Positions 40,712-48,665 of a stretch of DNA of 64,000 nt are shown here, piece by piece; the stretch's first letter is position 1; each line of letters opens with the position of its first letter. This DNA comes from an uncultured Lentisphaerota bacterium (GTDB lineage: Bacteria; Verrucomicrobiota; Kiritimatiellia; CAIQIC01): positions 1 to 64,000 of the forward strand of contig CAITZM010000168.1 in assembly GCA_903896925.1 (NCBI GenBank). Direction: 5' to 3'. The notes beneath the pieces are model-generated. The model worked only from the letters and a program-made list of their open reading frames with translations, ran no database searches and was not told where the DNA came from. A program made the translations under genes and the position numbers.

Positions 40712-42087
40712 GACCGTTCCTGTCCGCCGTGCGCCGGCGGAGCGAAAAAGGCATGGTAGAGCGCCCGCACCGCCTTCTTGCGGTCGGCCTCCTTCACGCC
40801 GAACATGATGCTGATCTCGGAGGCGCCCTGGTTGAGCATCTCGATGTTTACCCCGGCCTCGGCCAGCGCGTGGGTGGCCTTTGCGGCGAGGCCGACGGTG
40901 TAGCGCATGCCTTCGCCCACGACCATCAGCAGCGCGAGCCCGTGCTCGATCTCGATGTCGTCCGGCGCCAGCTCCGCCGTGATGCGCGCGATGACGTGCG
41001 CTTCCTTCGTCGCCGTCAGCTCCTTGCTCCGCACGATCACGCTCGTGTTGTCGATGCCGGAGGGCGCGTGCTCGTAGGAGATGTTTTCGTTCTCGAGGAT
41101 CTGGAGCAGCTTCCGGCCGAAGCCGACCTCGCGGTTCATCAGGTACTTGCTGATGTAGATGGTGCTGAACCCGTCGGCGCTGGCGACGCCGACGACGCCG
41201 CCGGCGGCATAGGTCCGTTCCGGCACGATTTGCGTGCCGGGCGCGGCCGGCCGGTTGGTGTTCTTGATGCAGATCGGCACGTTCGCCTGCACGGCGGGCA
41301 CGATCGCCTCGTCGTGGAAGACGCCGAAGCCCGCGTAGGCCAGCTCGCGCATCTCGCGGTAGGTCAGCAGCGCGATCGCCGGCGCCTCCGGCACGATGCG
41401 CGGGTCGCAGGCGTAGACCGAGTCCACGTCGGTGAAGTTTTCATAGACGTCGGCCTTGACCGCCGCCGCGAGGATCGCGCCGGTGATGTCGGAGCCGCCG
41501 CGCGGGAAGGTGGCGACCTCGCCGGCCTCGGTGTAACCGAAGAAGCCGGGGAAGATCGTTACGCCGGGGCGGTCGCGGAGCGCGGCGAGCCTGGCGTAGG
41601 ATTTTTCCAGCACCTGCGCGTTGCCGAACTCGGCGCTCAACAGCAGGCCGGCCTCGCGCGGGCTGACGTAGTGCGCGTCCATGCCCTTCTGCTGGAACGC
41701 CGCGGCGACGAGCCTGGCGGCGTTGTCCTCGCCGGCGGCCTTCATGCTGTCCATGAATTTGCCGTGGTGTTGGCGGTCGAGGGCGAGCCGCTGGCGCAGG
41801 TCGGTTTCGATCTCGCGCGTGACGCTTTCCGGCACGCCGAGTTCCCGCTGGATTTCCGCGAAGCGCGCGACGATGGCGGCGAGCTCGGCGTCGGCCGCGC
41901 CGTGCCGGAGCATGGCCTCGGCGCAGGCGATCAGCAGGTCCGTCACCTTCGTGTCGGCCTTGTGGCGTTTGCCCGGCGCCGAGACGACGATGATGCGCCG
42001 GTCGGGGTCGGCCTTGACGATGTCGAATATTTTGAGGATCTGCCCGGCATCCGCCACCGAGGTCCCGCCGAATTTTGCTACTTTCAT
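40708..42087 (-). CDS. lysC: Aspartate kinase
   Basis: Phosphorylates aspartate, the entry to lysine, threonine, methionine and diaminopimelate. 459 residues: the amino-acid kinase domain (KFGGTSVADAG at residues 5-15, the SAPGKRHKADTKVTD loop, FPRGGSDITGA) and two C-terminal ACT domains for feedback control (SKYLMNREVGFGRKLL and VVGEGMRYTVGLAAK). It resembles the monofunctional long class. Start ATG 42087 gives the standard MKVAKFGG N-terminus; an earlier in-frame ATG would read through a palindrome. Upstream are four regularly spaced TTCCAAGGCTTGGAA palindromes that may regulate lysC-cimA. Confidence 0.96.
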
Positions 42088-42106
42088 GGCCTGCTCCACT
42101 CTCCCG

Positions 42107-42218
42107 TTTCCAAGGCTTGGAAAGGCCACCCGGCGTTTTTTCCAAGGCTTGGAAAAGCTAACCGCTCATTGTTCCAAGGTTTGGAAGCACAGGCCGCGCC
42201 TGTTCCCCGGCCTTGGAA
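42107..42218. repeat. Array of four palindromes at 32-bp period upstream of lysC
   Basis: TTTCCAAGGCTTGGAAA (42107-42123), TTTTCCAAGGCTTGGAAAA (42138-42156), TTCCAAGGTTTGGAA (42172-42186) and the degenerate TTCCCCGGCCTTGGAA (42203-42218). Centres are at 42115, 42147, 42179 and 42210.5, i.e. 32 bp apart, about three helical turns. Spacers are unrelated. The array starts 20 bp before the lysC start codon, where a promoter must lie. Confidence 0.8.
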
Positions 42219-42280
42219 AGCGGCGCGAACTATAGCGGGTCGGGGCGGCGCCCGCCAGTCTTTGCTGCGCCGCGGCGCGG

Positions 42281-43579
42281 TCAGGCGAAATCTTCGATGC
42301 GCAGGCGGACGGTCGGCGCTCCGATGATGTCCATCCGGTCGATTTGCGCGAACGCCTGCTGGAAGGCGCTCTCCGGCGCCTGGTGGGTCACGATCACGAC
42401 GGGCACATGGTGGCCCACGGACGATTCCTTCTGCATCACCGAGGCGATGCTGATCTGGTGCTCACCGAGCACCTGGGCGACGCGCGCGAGCATGCCGGGC
42501 TTGTCCAGCAGCGCCAGGCGCAGGTAGCAGCGCACCGGTTCCGCTCCGGTGGTCTGGAGTTGCGCCGCGGCGCACGCCGGGCCGGGCAGCGCGATCCGCT
42601 GCTGCGAGCCGGCGGCGCGGTCGCGCGCGACATCGGCGAGGTCGCTCAGCACCGCGCTGGCGGTGGCCTGGCGGCCGGCCCCGCGGCCGAAGTACAGCGT
42701 CTGCCCGACGATATCGCCATCCACGAGGATCGCGTTGAAGACGCCATCGACGGCGGCCAGCATGTGGTTCAGGGGCACGAGGGTGGGGTGGACGCGGACG
42801 GAAATGCCCGCCGGACCGCGCTTGACGATGCCGAGCAGCTTGATGCGATAGCCCATCTCGAGCGCGTCGGAGATGTCCTCGGCCGCGAGCCCGCGGATGC
42901 CTTCGACGTGCGCCGCCGTCAGCGGCAGGGCGCAGCCATACGCCAAGCTGGCGAGGACCAGCGCCTTGTGGGCGGTGTCGTGGCCGTCAATATCGAGGCT
43001 CGGTTCGGCCTCGGCGTAGCCGGCGGCCTGGGCCGCCTTGAGGACGGCGTCGAACGGCAGCTTCTCGCGCTCCATGCGGGTCAGGATGTAGTTGCACGTG
43101 CCGTTGAGAATGCCGTAGATGCTCTTGATGTGGTTGGCGACGAGACCTTCGCGCAAGGCCTTGATGACGGGGATGCCACCGCCAACGCTGGCTTCGAAAT
43201 GGAGCGTGGTCCCCGCTGCCGCCGCTGCCGCGAACAGTTCCGCCCCATATTCGGCCAGCAATTTCTTGTTGGCCGTGATGACAGGTTTGCCCAACTGCAG
43301 CGCTTCCAATACAAATTTTTTCGCGACCCCGGTGCCGCCGATGAGCTCGATGATCACGTCCACGGCGGGATCGCGGATGACGGCCCCGGCGTCGCGCGTC
43401 AGCAGCGCGCGGTCCACCGCCACGCCGCGATCGGTGTCCAGATCGAGGTCGGCAATCTTGCGCAACACGAGCCGGACGCCGAGGCGTTCCGCCAGCAGCG
43501 CGCCATTGCGTTGCAGGCCCTCGACCACGCCCGCGCCGACCGTACCGAAGCCCAACAAGCCGATGCCCAGTTCTTTCAT
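42281..43579 (-). CDS. hom: Homoserine dehydrogenase
   Basis: Reduces aspartate semialdehyde to homoserine for threonine and methionine. 432 residues: the NAD(P)-binding Rossmann motif GLLGFGTVGAGVVEG at the start, the catalytic domain with TANKKLLAEYG, SVGGGIPVIKALREGL, NGTCNYILTRM, EPSLDIDGHDTAHK, and a C-terminal ACT domain (from about 355) for feedback by threonine. Start ATG 43579 has GGGAG 6 bp before it. The gene precedes lysC by 193 bp; the gap carries the palindrome array. Its own leader has a terminator-like hairpin at 43633-43662. Confidence 0.96.
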   Translation of the reverse strand: MKELGIGLLGFGTVGAGVVEGLQRNGALLAERLGVRLVLRKIADLDLDTDRGVAVDRALLTRDAGAVIRDPAVDVIIELIGGTGVAKKFVLEALQLGKPVITANKKLLAEYGAELFAAAAAAGTTLHFEASVGGGIPVIKALREGLVANHIKSIYGILNGTCNYILTRMEREKLPFDAVLKAAQAAGYAEAEPSLDIDGHDTAHKALVLASLAYGCALPLTAAHVEGIRGLAAEDISDALEMGYRIKLLGIVKRGPAGISVRVHPTLVPLNHMLAAVDGVFNAILVDGDIVGQTLYFGRGAGRQATASAVLSDLADVARDRAAGSQQRIALPGPACAAAQLQTTGAEPVRCYLRLALLDKPGMLARVAQVLGEHQISIASVMQKESSVGHHVPVVIVTHQAPESAFQQAFAQIDRMDIIGAPTVRLRIEDFA

Positions 43580-43632
43580 AAAGCTCCCAAAGTGATGCGG
43601 AAAAGATAGAGGAATGCGTTGCGGATACAAGC

Positions 43633-43662
43633 AAAACCGGCAAGGGCCGCCCCCTGTGCCGG
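43633..43662 (-). terminator. Terminator-like hairpin in the hom leader (possible attenuator)
   Basis: On the minus strand CCGGCA-C-AGGG, a GGCGG loop, CCCT-TGCCGG and then TTTT form a hairpin with a short T-run, about 54 bp before the hom start. No minus-strand gene lies upstream, so it would act on the hom transcript. No leader peptide rich in regulatory codons was found. Confidence 0.4.
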
Positions 43663-43939
43663 AACAGGCCAGAAAAAGTCCGTCTTTCTTTCCAGGAAAA
43701 GAGCTGATGGCCGGGTCTTTCCCGTGCACCTGTGGCGTGAATGTCCTGTGAAATTATCGTTCTCAAATGTGATAACGCAGTTATGCTGGAGCATATAAAA
43801 TATGAGAATCGGGAGGCCCCGATTTCGTGCAATTAAATTGTGCATGTTAATAAAAAAAGCTGAAAAACGGCGATTTTCGGGACGGATCAAGCGTTTGGCA
43901 TACGAAGTGCTTAGTATTAATCAGCGAAAGCGGGAAAAA

Positions 43940-44188
43940 ATGAACTTTGGATCAACTATGGAAAGGGCGGTGCCTATGCAAACACAGAACTCAATGGCGC
44001 AGGTCAAGCCGGATCGTCAATCCTTGCAGCACCGGGATGCCAATCCGCTGGTTTCCGTGGTGGTCGTGCTGGGGTTCCTTGCCGTGGTGTGGGGTGGGAT
44101 CTTGATCAGTTCCTACTTCGAACATGGGCGATCGGCCAAAGTGCATTCGGCCGGCAAGGTTCTGCCGCCAATTTTTGTCCGCCAGTGA
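43940..44188 (+). CDS. Small single-pass membrane protein
   Basis: An 82-residue protein with a charged, polar N-terminus, one transmembrane helix (LVSVVVVLGFLAVVWGGILISSYF) and a short basic tail ending PPIFVRQ. I do not recognise a family. ATG 43940 follows GGGAAAAAA; an upstream in-frame ATG at 43802 would add a basic segment that overlaps two hairpins (43807-43824 and the one after it) and is less likely. A strong terminator follows at 44215, so this is a monocistronic unit divergent from hom. Confidence 0.65.
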   Translation: MNFGSTMERAVPMQTQNSMAQVKPDRQSLQHRDANPLVSVVVVLGFLAVVWGGILISSYFEHGRSAKVHSAGKVLPPIFVRQ

Positions 44189-44214
44189 GCGGTTGACGAA
44201 GTGTCAGCCAAGCG

Positions 44215-44245
44215 CCGCGCCAGCCTGCTGGCGCGGTTTTTTTTT
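44215..44245 (+). terminator. Rho-independent terminator
   Basis: Perfect 9-bp stem CCGCGCCAG / CTGGCGCGG with CCTG loop, followed by nine T. It ends the small membrane protein gene and lies 54 bp before the GTG start of the PHP gene. Confidence 0.9.
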
Positions 44246-44299
44246 GATCCGCTTGAAAACTGGCGTGCCATTCCCTCCGTTTCGTGTTCTCCTTGTCCC

Positions 44300-45139
44300 G
44301 TGATCGATTTGCATACACATTCGACCTTCTCCGACGGTTCCCTGACGCCGGAGGAACTCGTCGGCTTGGCTGCGAACGCCCGGCTGGAAGCGGTGGCGCT
44401 TACCGACCATGACACGACCGGGGGCCTGCCGCGGTTTCTGGCCTCCGCGGCCTGTAGCGGGCTCCGTGGCATCACCGGCGTCGAGATCAGCGCGGAGCAT
44501 CATCCCGGGGCGATGCACATCCTCGGTTATCTCTTCGATCCCGACCATGCCGGCCTGCAGGAGCAGCTGGCGCAGCTACGCGTCGGGCGCACCGCGCGCA
44601 ATCGTCAGATCCTGGAAAAACTGCAGGCGCTCGGCCTGGAGCTGACGTGGGACGAGGTCCACGCGCTCGCCGGAGGCGAGGTGGTGGGGCGGCCGCATTT
44701 TGCGCGGGCGCTGATTGCCCGCGGGCATGTGCAGGACAAAGCCGAGGCCTTCAGCAAGCTGCTCGCGCGCGGCCGTCCGGCCTATGCGGAGCGCTTCCGG
44801 CTCTCGCCCGCGGCTTCGATCCAGATGATCCGCGCCGCGGGCGGCGTGGCGGTGCTGGCGCACCCGTGCTCCTTGAAGCTCGGTCAAAAAGCCCTGCGGG
44901 CCCTGCTGGTGGAGCTGTGCGCGGCCGGACTCGGCGGCCTGGAGGTTTATCACAGCGAACACAATCCGAGCCAGACGCGGCTCTATCACCGGCTGGCCAC
45001 CGAACTCGGCCTCGCCCTGACCGGCGGATCGGATTTCCACGGCGCGCTGATGCCGGACATCAAGCTGGGGCGCGGCTTTGGCGGGTTGCGGGTGCCGGCC
45101 GACCTGCTGCCGAAGCTGGAGGCGCAGCGCCCGGCCTGA
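44300..45139 (+). CDS. PHP-domain phosphoesterase (TrpH/YciV type)
   Basis: A 279-residue metal-dependent phosphoesterase. The four PHP motifs are present: IDLHTHSTFSDGSL (HxH, then D), ALTDHDTTGG, GVEISAEH, and a C-terminal LTGGSDFHG; AHPCSLK gives another His. The closest well-known activity is that of 3',5'-nucleoside bisphosphate phosphatase/RNase AM (E. coli YciV), which matures rRNA 5' ends. GTG 44300 gives the usual start directly at IDLHTHS; longer in-frame starts would read through the upstream terminator. ligA follows 61 bp later. Confidence 0.9.
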   Translation: MIDLHTHSTFSDGSLTPEELVGLAANARLEAVALTDHDTTGGLPRFLASAACSGLRGITGVEISAEHHPGAMHILGYLFDPDHAGLQEQLAQLRVGRTARNRQILEKLQALGLELTWDEVHALAGGEVVGRPHFARALIARGHVQDKAEAFSKLLARGRPAYAERFRLSPAASIQMIRAAGGVAVLAHPCSLKLGQKALRALLVELCAAGLGGLEVYHSEHNPSQTRLYHRLATELGLALTGGSDFHGALMPDIKLGRGFGGLRVPADLLPKLEAQRPA

Positions 45140-45166
45140 TGGCTGGAACCGGCTGCGAAAACGGCG

Positions 45167-45194
45167 TTGAGGTTTGGCCCGGAGACGCTATGCT
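45167..45194 (+). promoter_or_regulatory. Promoter of ligA, leaderless arrangement
   Basis: TTGAGG (45167-45172), 16-bp spacer, TATGCT (45189-45194), then six bases to ATG 45201. No ribosome binding site separates them, as in the polB and redox-fusion genes. Confidence 0.55.
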
Positions 45195-45200
45195 CGCCGC

Positions 45201-47531
45201 ATGACGACCGGTGACCAGGCGCGGATGGCGCAACTGCGTGCGGAGCTCAAGCGGCACAACCGCCTCTACTACCAGGAGGCCAGCCCGGAGATCTCCGACC
45301 GGGACTACGACCTGCTGTATAAGGAACTCCAGACCCTGGAGGCGCAGCACCCTGAACTGATCACCCCGGACTCGCCGACCCAGCGCGTCGGCGGCGCGCC
45401 GCTCAAAGAATTCCGTCGCGTCCGGCATGTCGCCCCGATGCTGTCCCTCGATAAGCGCGAGGACTTGAAGGAGCTCGAGTTGTTCGAGGCGGAGGTCCGC
45501 AAGAAAATCCCCGGCTTCCAGCCCGAATACATCGTCGAACCGAAAATTGACGGGGTCTCGATTGCGGTGCACTACGTCGATGGACTGCTGGAACTGGGCG
45601 TCACCCGCGGCGACGGCGAGGCGGGCGATGACATCACCGCCAATCTCCGGACCATTCCGGACATCCCCTTGCGCCTGAACTTCGACGGCCCGCCGCCACA
45701 CCTGCTCGAAGTGCGTGGCGAGGCGTACATGATCGAGGCGGACCGGATCGCGCTGAACGAGGGCCTCCGGGCGCGCGACGAAAAGACGTTTGCGAATACG
45801 CGCAATGCGACGGCCGGCTCCCTGAAGCAACTCGACCCCAAGGTCGTGGCGCAGCGCCGCCTGCACGCGGTTTTCTATTCGCTGGGCGCGCTGGACGGCA
45901 TCAGCTTCGCCAGTCATGAAGAAGAGTTGGAGTGTTTCCAGAAATGGGGCCTGGCCACGCCGGAACTTTGGTTCAAGGTGCAGGGGATGGCTGCGGCGGA
46001 GGCCAAGGCGCGCGAACTCAAGGAGCGCGAGGGCGAACTGCCGTACGAGATCGACGGCTGTGTCATCAAGATCAACGACAACAAGGTCTGCGGGCAGCTC
46101 GGCCTGAAAACGAACGTGCCGGCCTATGCCATCGCCTACAAAAGGCCTGAGTGGTTCAGCGAGGCGACGACGAAGCTCAACAACATCGTCGTGCAGGTCG
46201 GCCGCACCGGGGTCCTCACGCCGGTCGCCGAGGTCGAGACGGTGTTCCTCGAGGGCACGAACATCTCGCGCATCACGCTGCACAATGCCGAGGAAATCGC
46301 TCGCAAGGATATCCGTCTGGGCGACACGATCATCATCAAACGCGCCGGACGTGTGATTCCCGCGGTGGTGCGCGTCCTGGATGATCGGCGCACCGGCGGC
46401 GAGCAACCTTTTCACATGCCAGCGCGCTGCCCGTCCTGTGGTGGGCCGGTCGTCAAGCGGTCTTTGGGCGGGGGCGGAAATGAAGTGGCGTTGCGCTGTG
46501 AAAGTGAAGCCTGCCCCGAACAGCAGGCGCGCTGGATCGAATATTTTGCCAGCCGCGGTGCGTTGAATATTGAGGGCCTTGGCGGCATTGTTGCGGATAA
46601 ACTGGTGGCCACCGGTCTGGCCCGTTCCCCCTTCGACCTGTTCAAACTCAAGTCCAAAGGCGAACAACTGGCGAACTTGAACCTCGGGGCGGGTGACGAC
46701 GTCCGTATTCTCGGCGAGAAAATCGCGCAACGCATCCTGGCCGCCGTGGAAAAAGCCCGCCTGGCCCCCTTGGAGAAATGGATCATGTCGGTGGGGATTC
46801 CCTCCGTCGGTGATGAAACAGCCCGAGACCTGGCCAAGCTGCATGAGGGACTCCGGGCCTTGAAGGGGTCGGCCATCCTGAAGAATTGCTTGCGGCTGCG
46901 GAAGCTCGCGGACGAGGCGGATGAGGTCAATCCGTTGTCGACAAAGAACCGGCCGCGCAATGAGCCGGAAAAGCTGGCGCGCTTGCAGCGGCAGCAACAC
47001 TTGAACAGCGAAATCGAGCTGCTGGTGAAGGCTCTGCAAGACGCTAAGGTCGGCGTCGTGTTGCGGCGCAAGCAGCGCAAGGCTTATCCTGACGTGCCCT
47101 GTCTGGAAGTGACCGGCGGCATCGATGCTGACATCGCGAAAAGCGTTCTGGCATTCTTCGAATCCAAAGCCGGAAGGCAGGTGCTGGAGGAATTCGATGG
47201 TCTCCACTTGCACCCGCGGAGCCACGCGGCGGAGACCCCGCCTGCCGGGGCCAGTCTGTTGGCTGGGAAGAATTTTGTACTGACCGGTGTCATGGAGTCC
47301 ATGTCCAGGCTGGAGGCCGAGGAGGTCATCCGCAGTAAGGGTGGCAAGGCGTCCGGAGCGGTCAGTTCCAAAACCGATTATCTCGTGGCTGGTTCAGGCG
47401 GGGGCGCGAAGCGTGCTGAGGCCGGCAGGCTGGGGGTGCCGGTCATTGACGAGGCGGCCTTTTTGAAGTTGCTCGGTCTTGTGCCGCAGAAAAGAGCAGC
47501 CGACCAACCGAGACCGGGGGAACTGTTTTAG
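45201..47531 (+). CDS. ligA: NAD-dependent DNA ligase
   Basis: Seals nicks in replication and repair. 776 residues: Ia domain (RLYYQEASPEISDRDYDLLY), adenylation domain with nucleophile Lys115 in EPKIDGVS, OB fold, four-Cys zinc finger (CPSCGGP…CESEACPE), helix-hairpin-helix repeats, and a C-terminal BRCT domain (LLAGKNFVLTGVMES…). It is about 100 residues longer than most bacterial LigA because of an insertion between HhH and BRCT (roughly 570-670), rich in Lys/Arg/Gln, of unknown role. ATG 45201 fits the TATGCT box. Confidence 0.97.
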   Translation: MTTGDQARMAQLRAELKRHNRLYYQEASPEISDRDYDLLYKELQTLEAQHPELITPDSPTQRVGGAPLKEFRRVRHVAPMLSLDKREDLKELELFEAEVRKKIPGFQPEYIVEPKIDGVSIAVHYVDGLLELGVTRGDGEAGDDITANLRTIPDIPLRLNFDGPPPHLLEVRGEAYMIEADRIALNEGLRARDEKTFANTRNATAGSLKQLDPKVVAQRRLHAVFYSLGALDGISFASHEEELECFQKWGLATPELWFKVQGMAAAEAKARELKEREGELPYEIDGCVIKINDNKVCGQLGLKTNVPAYAIAYKRPEWFSEATTKLNNIVVQVGRTGVLTPVAEVETVFLEGTNISRITLHNAEEIARKDIRLGDTIIIKRAGRVIPAVVRVLDDRRTGGEQPFHMPARCPSCGGPVVKRSLGGGGNEVALRCESEACPEQQARWIEYFASRGALNIEGLGGIVADKLVATGLARSPFDLFKLKSKGEQLANLNLGAGDDVRILGEKIAQRILAAVEKARLAPLEKWIMSVGIPSVGDETARDLAKLHEGLRALKGSAILKNCLRLRKLADEADEVNPLSTKNRPRNEPEKLARLQRQQHLNSEIELLVKALQDAKVGVVLRRKQRKAYPDVPCLEVTGGIDADIAKSVLAFFESKAGRQVLEEFDGLHLHPRSHAAETPPAGASLLAGKNFVLTGVMESMSRLEAEEVIRSKGGKASGAVSSKTDYLVAGSGGGAKRAEAGRLGVPVIDEAAFLKLLGLVPQKRAADQPRPGELF

Positions 47532-47684
47532 GGGTTCTGCTGCTCATGACTTCTTTATGAGTTGTGCTCGCGAGGGCGCCATCGGATTAGGCCAGGATTT
47601 CGATCAACCGGCCTCCCTGCGTTGAACGTATGCACCGGTTTTTGCGCGCGGGCCATGTTATCTGAACCCGTTTCTGCACGATAA

Positions 47685-47969
47685 GTTGCCGGCAACGGTC
47701 ACCGTCCTGCGCCGCCGGAACAGCCGAAAAGGCGGGATGGGGATGGCTTTTTTGCCGGGGAAAAGGTAGTAATTTCCAGCGCTTGGCAGCGCCGGTCGAG
47801 CGCGCAGGCGCAGGTCCGGCTGTGCTCGCGGGATGCGACGGCCCGCGCCAACCGGCTGGGCTTGGGCTTGGTTGTCGCGGCCGAGGCCGGCCGGCAGCTG
47901 GGCAAGATGCGGAAACCGGGTGTGCTCGCCGAGCAGGCCCTTGCGGACAAGCTGAGTAAACGGAAATGA
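47685..47969 (+). CDS. Coding-like frame without canonical start, coupled to the next gene
   Basis: An open frame of about 95 codons with strong G/C preference at third positions. Its C-terminal part (VVISSAWQRRSSAQAQ, RANRLGLGLVVAAEAGRQLGK, LAEQALADKLSKRK) looks like a real protein. Its TGA at 47967 overlaps the next ATG (47966), the usual sign of a coupled gene pair. No ATG, GTG or TTG exists near the beginning. An out-of-frame ATG at 47737 or 47743 reads MAFLPGKR and stops at TAG 47767, exactly where a +1 or -1 shift would join it. Options are a frameshift, an ATT start at 47772 after AAAAGG, or a pseudogene. Confidence 0.45.
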   Translation, partial: VAGNGHRPAPPEQPKRRDGDGFFAGEKVVISSAWQRRSSAQAQVRLCSRDATARANRLGLGLVVAAEAGRQLGKMRKPGVLAEQALADKLSKRK

Positions 47970-48190
47970 AGATGCAAGAAGGTCGTCAAAGACCGCGTTC
48001 GTATCGCGACGAGTTGCGCCGGGAGCGCTGGAAGAAAGCGCTGCTCTATTGGGGCGGCTTGCTGCTGGTGGCGGCGGTCCTCGCCGGCTGGGTGGCGATG
48101 CAAAATATGCGGATCGGTTCCGGGCGGGTCAGCGGCTGGGATCCCACCCAGCAGTGGCACAACAAACTGGACAATCCCTACACCGACTGA
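47966..48190 (+). CDS. Small single-pass membrane protein
   Basis: A 74-residue protein: a basic cytosolic N-terminus (MKMQEGRQRPRSYRDELRRERWKK), one transmembrane helix (ALLYWGGLLLVAAVLAGWVA) and a short outer tail ending NPYTD. The family is unknown. The size and topology recall small division or assembly factors, but no motif supports that. Its start overlaps the stop of the preceding coding-like frame. Its last 13 bases overlap the end of the convergent panD gene. Confidence 0.7.
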   Translation: MKMQEGRQRPRSYRDELRRERWKKALLYWGGLLLVAAVLAGWVAMQNMRIGSGRVSGWDPTQQWHNKLDNPYTD

Positions 48191-48552
48191 CGCGGGCGGC
48201 GCGGACGGTTCTTGGCGTCCACCAGCACGATGGTCGGCTTGTGGCGGCGCACTTCCTCGTCGGTCATTTGGGCGTAGGTCAGGATCACCACAAGGTCGCC
48301 CGGCAAGCCCAGCCGCGCGGCCGGGCCGTTCAACATCACCGTGCCGGAGCCGGCGGGCGCCTCGATCGCGTAGGTGACCAGACGCGCGGCGTTGTTGAGG
48401 TTGAGCACATGCACCTGCTCGAACGGCAGGATGCCGGCGCGCTGCATCAGCGCGCGGTCGAGCGTGATGCTGCCTTCATAGTCAGGTTCGACACCCGTCA
48501 AGGTGGCCCGGTGAATCTTCGATTTTAATAGGGTGATGTGCACGCGCGGCAT
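48178..48552 (-). CDS. panD: Aspartate 1-decarboxylase proenzyme
   Basis: Decarboxylates aspartate to beta-alanine for pantothenate and CoA. It is a 124-residue pyruvoyl enzyme: the precursor self-cleaves at Gly27-Ser28 in YEGSITLD to create the pyruvoyl group. LLKSKIHRATLT, NGPAARLGLPGDLVVILTY and TIVLVDAKNR are typical. It is three residues longer at the N-terminus than E. coli PanD. ATG 48552 is chosen over an upstream ATG because MPRVHITLLKSKIHRA is the family start. It is not linked to other pan genes here, but draws on the same aspartate pool as lysC. Confidence 0.95.
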   Translation of the reverse strand: MPRVHITLLKSKIHRATLTGVEPDYEGSITLDRALMQRAGILPFEQVHVLNLNNAARLVTYAIEAPAGSGTVMLNGPAARLGLPGDLVVILTYAQMTDEEVRRHKPTIVLVDAKNRPRRPRQSV

Positions 48553-48665
48553 CCTGAACGATTTCCCCCGTCCTTGAAAGATTTTTTTCTGGGCGTCACA
48601 GTTTTTGGACGGCACGGCGCGTTCGGGCTCGACGGCGTCCGTGCGGTGGTGTAGGTCAAGCGCGC

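Noticed and set aside
42107..42218. CRISPR array
   Set aside because: Repeats are 15-19 bp perfect palindromes with 13-17 bp spacers, only four copies, no leader and no cas gene; spacing fits protein binding better.
43802..43939. Longer start for the small membrane protein at 43802
   Set aside because: The added 46 residues lie over two hairpins (43807-43824 and the next) and are strongly basic; GGGAAAAAA precedes ATG 43940.
45060..47225. A 721-codon minus-strand frame opposite ligA
   Set aside because: LigA motifs are complete on the plus strand; the antisense product has no motif and biased composition.
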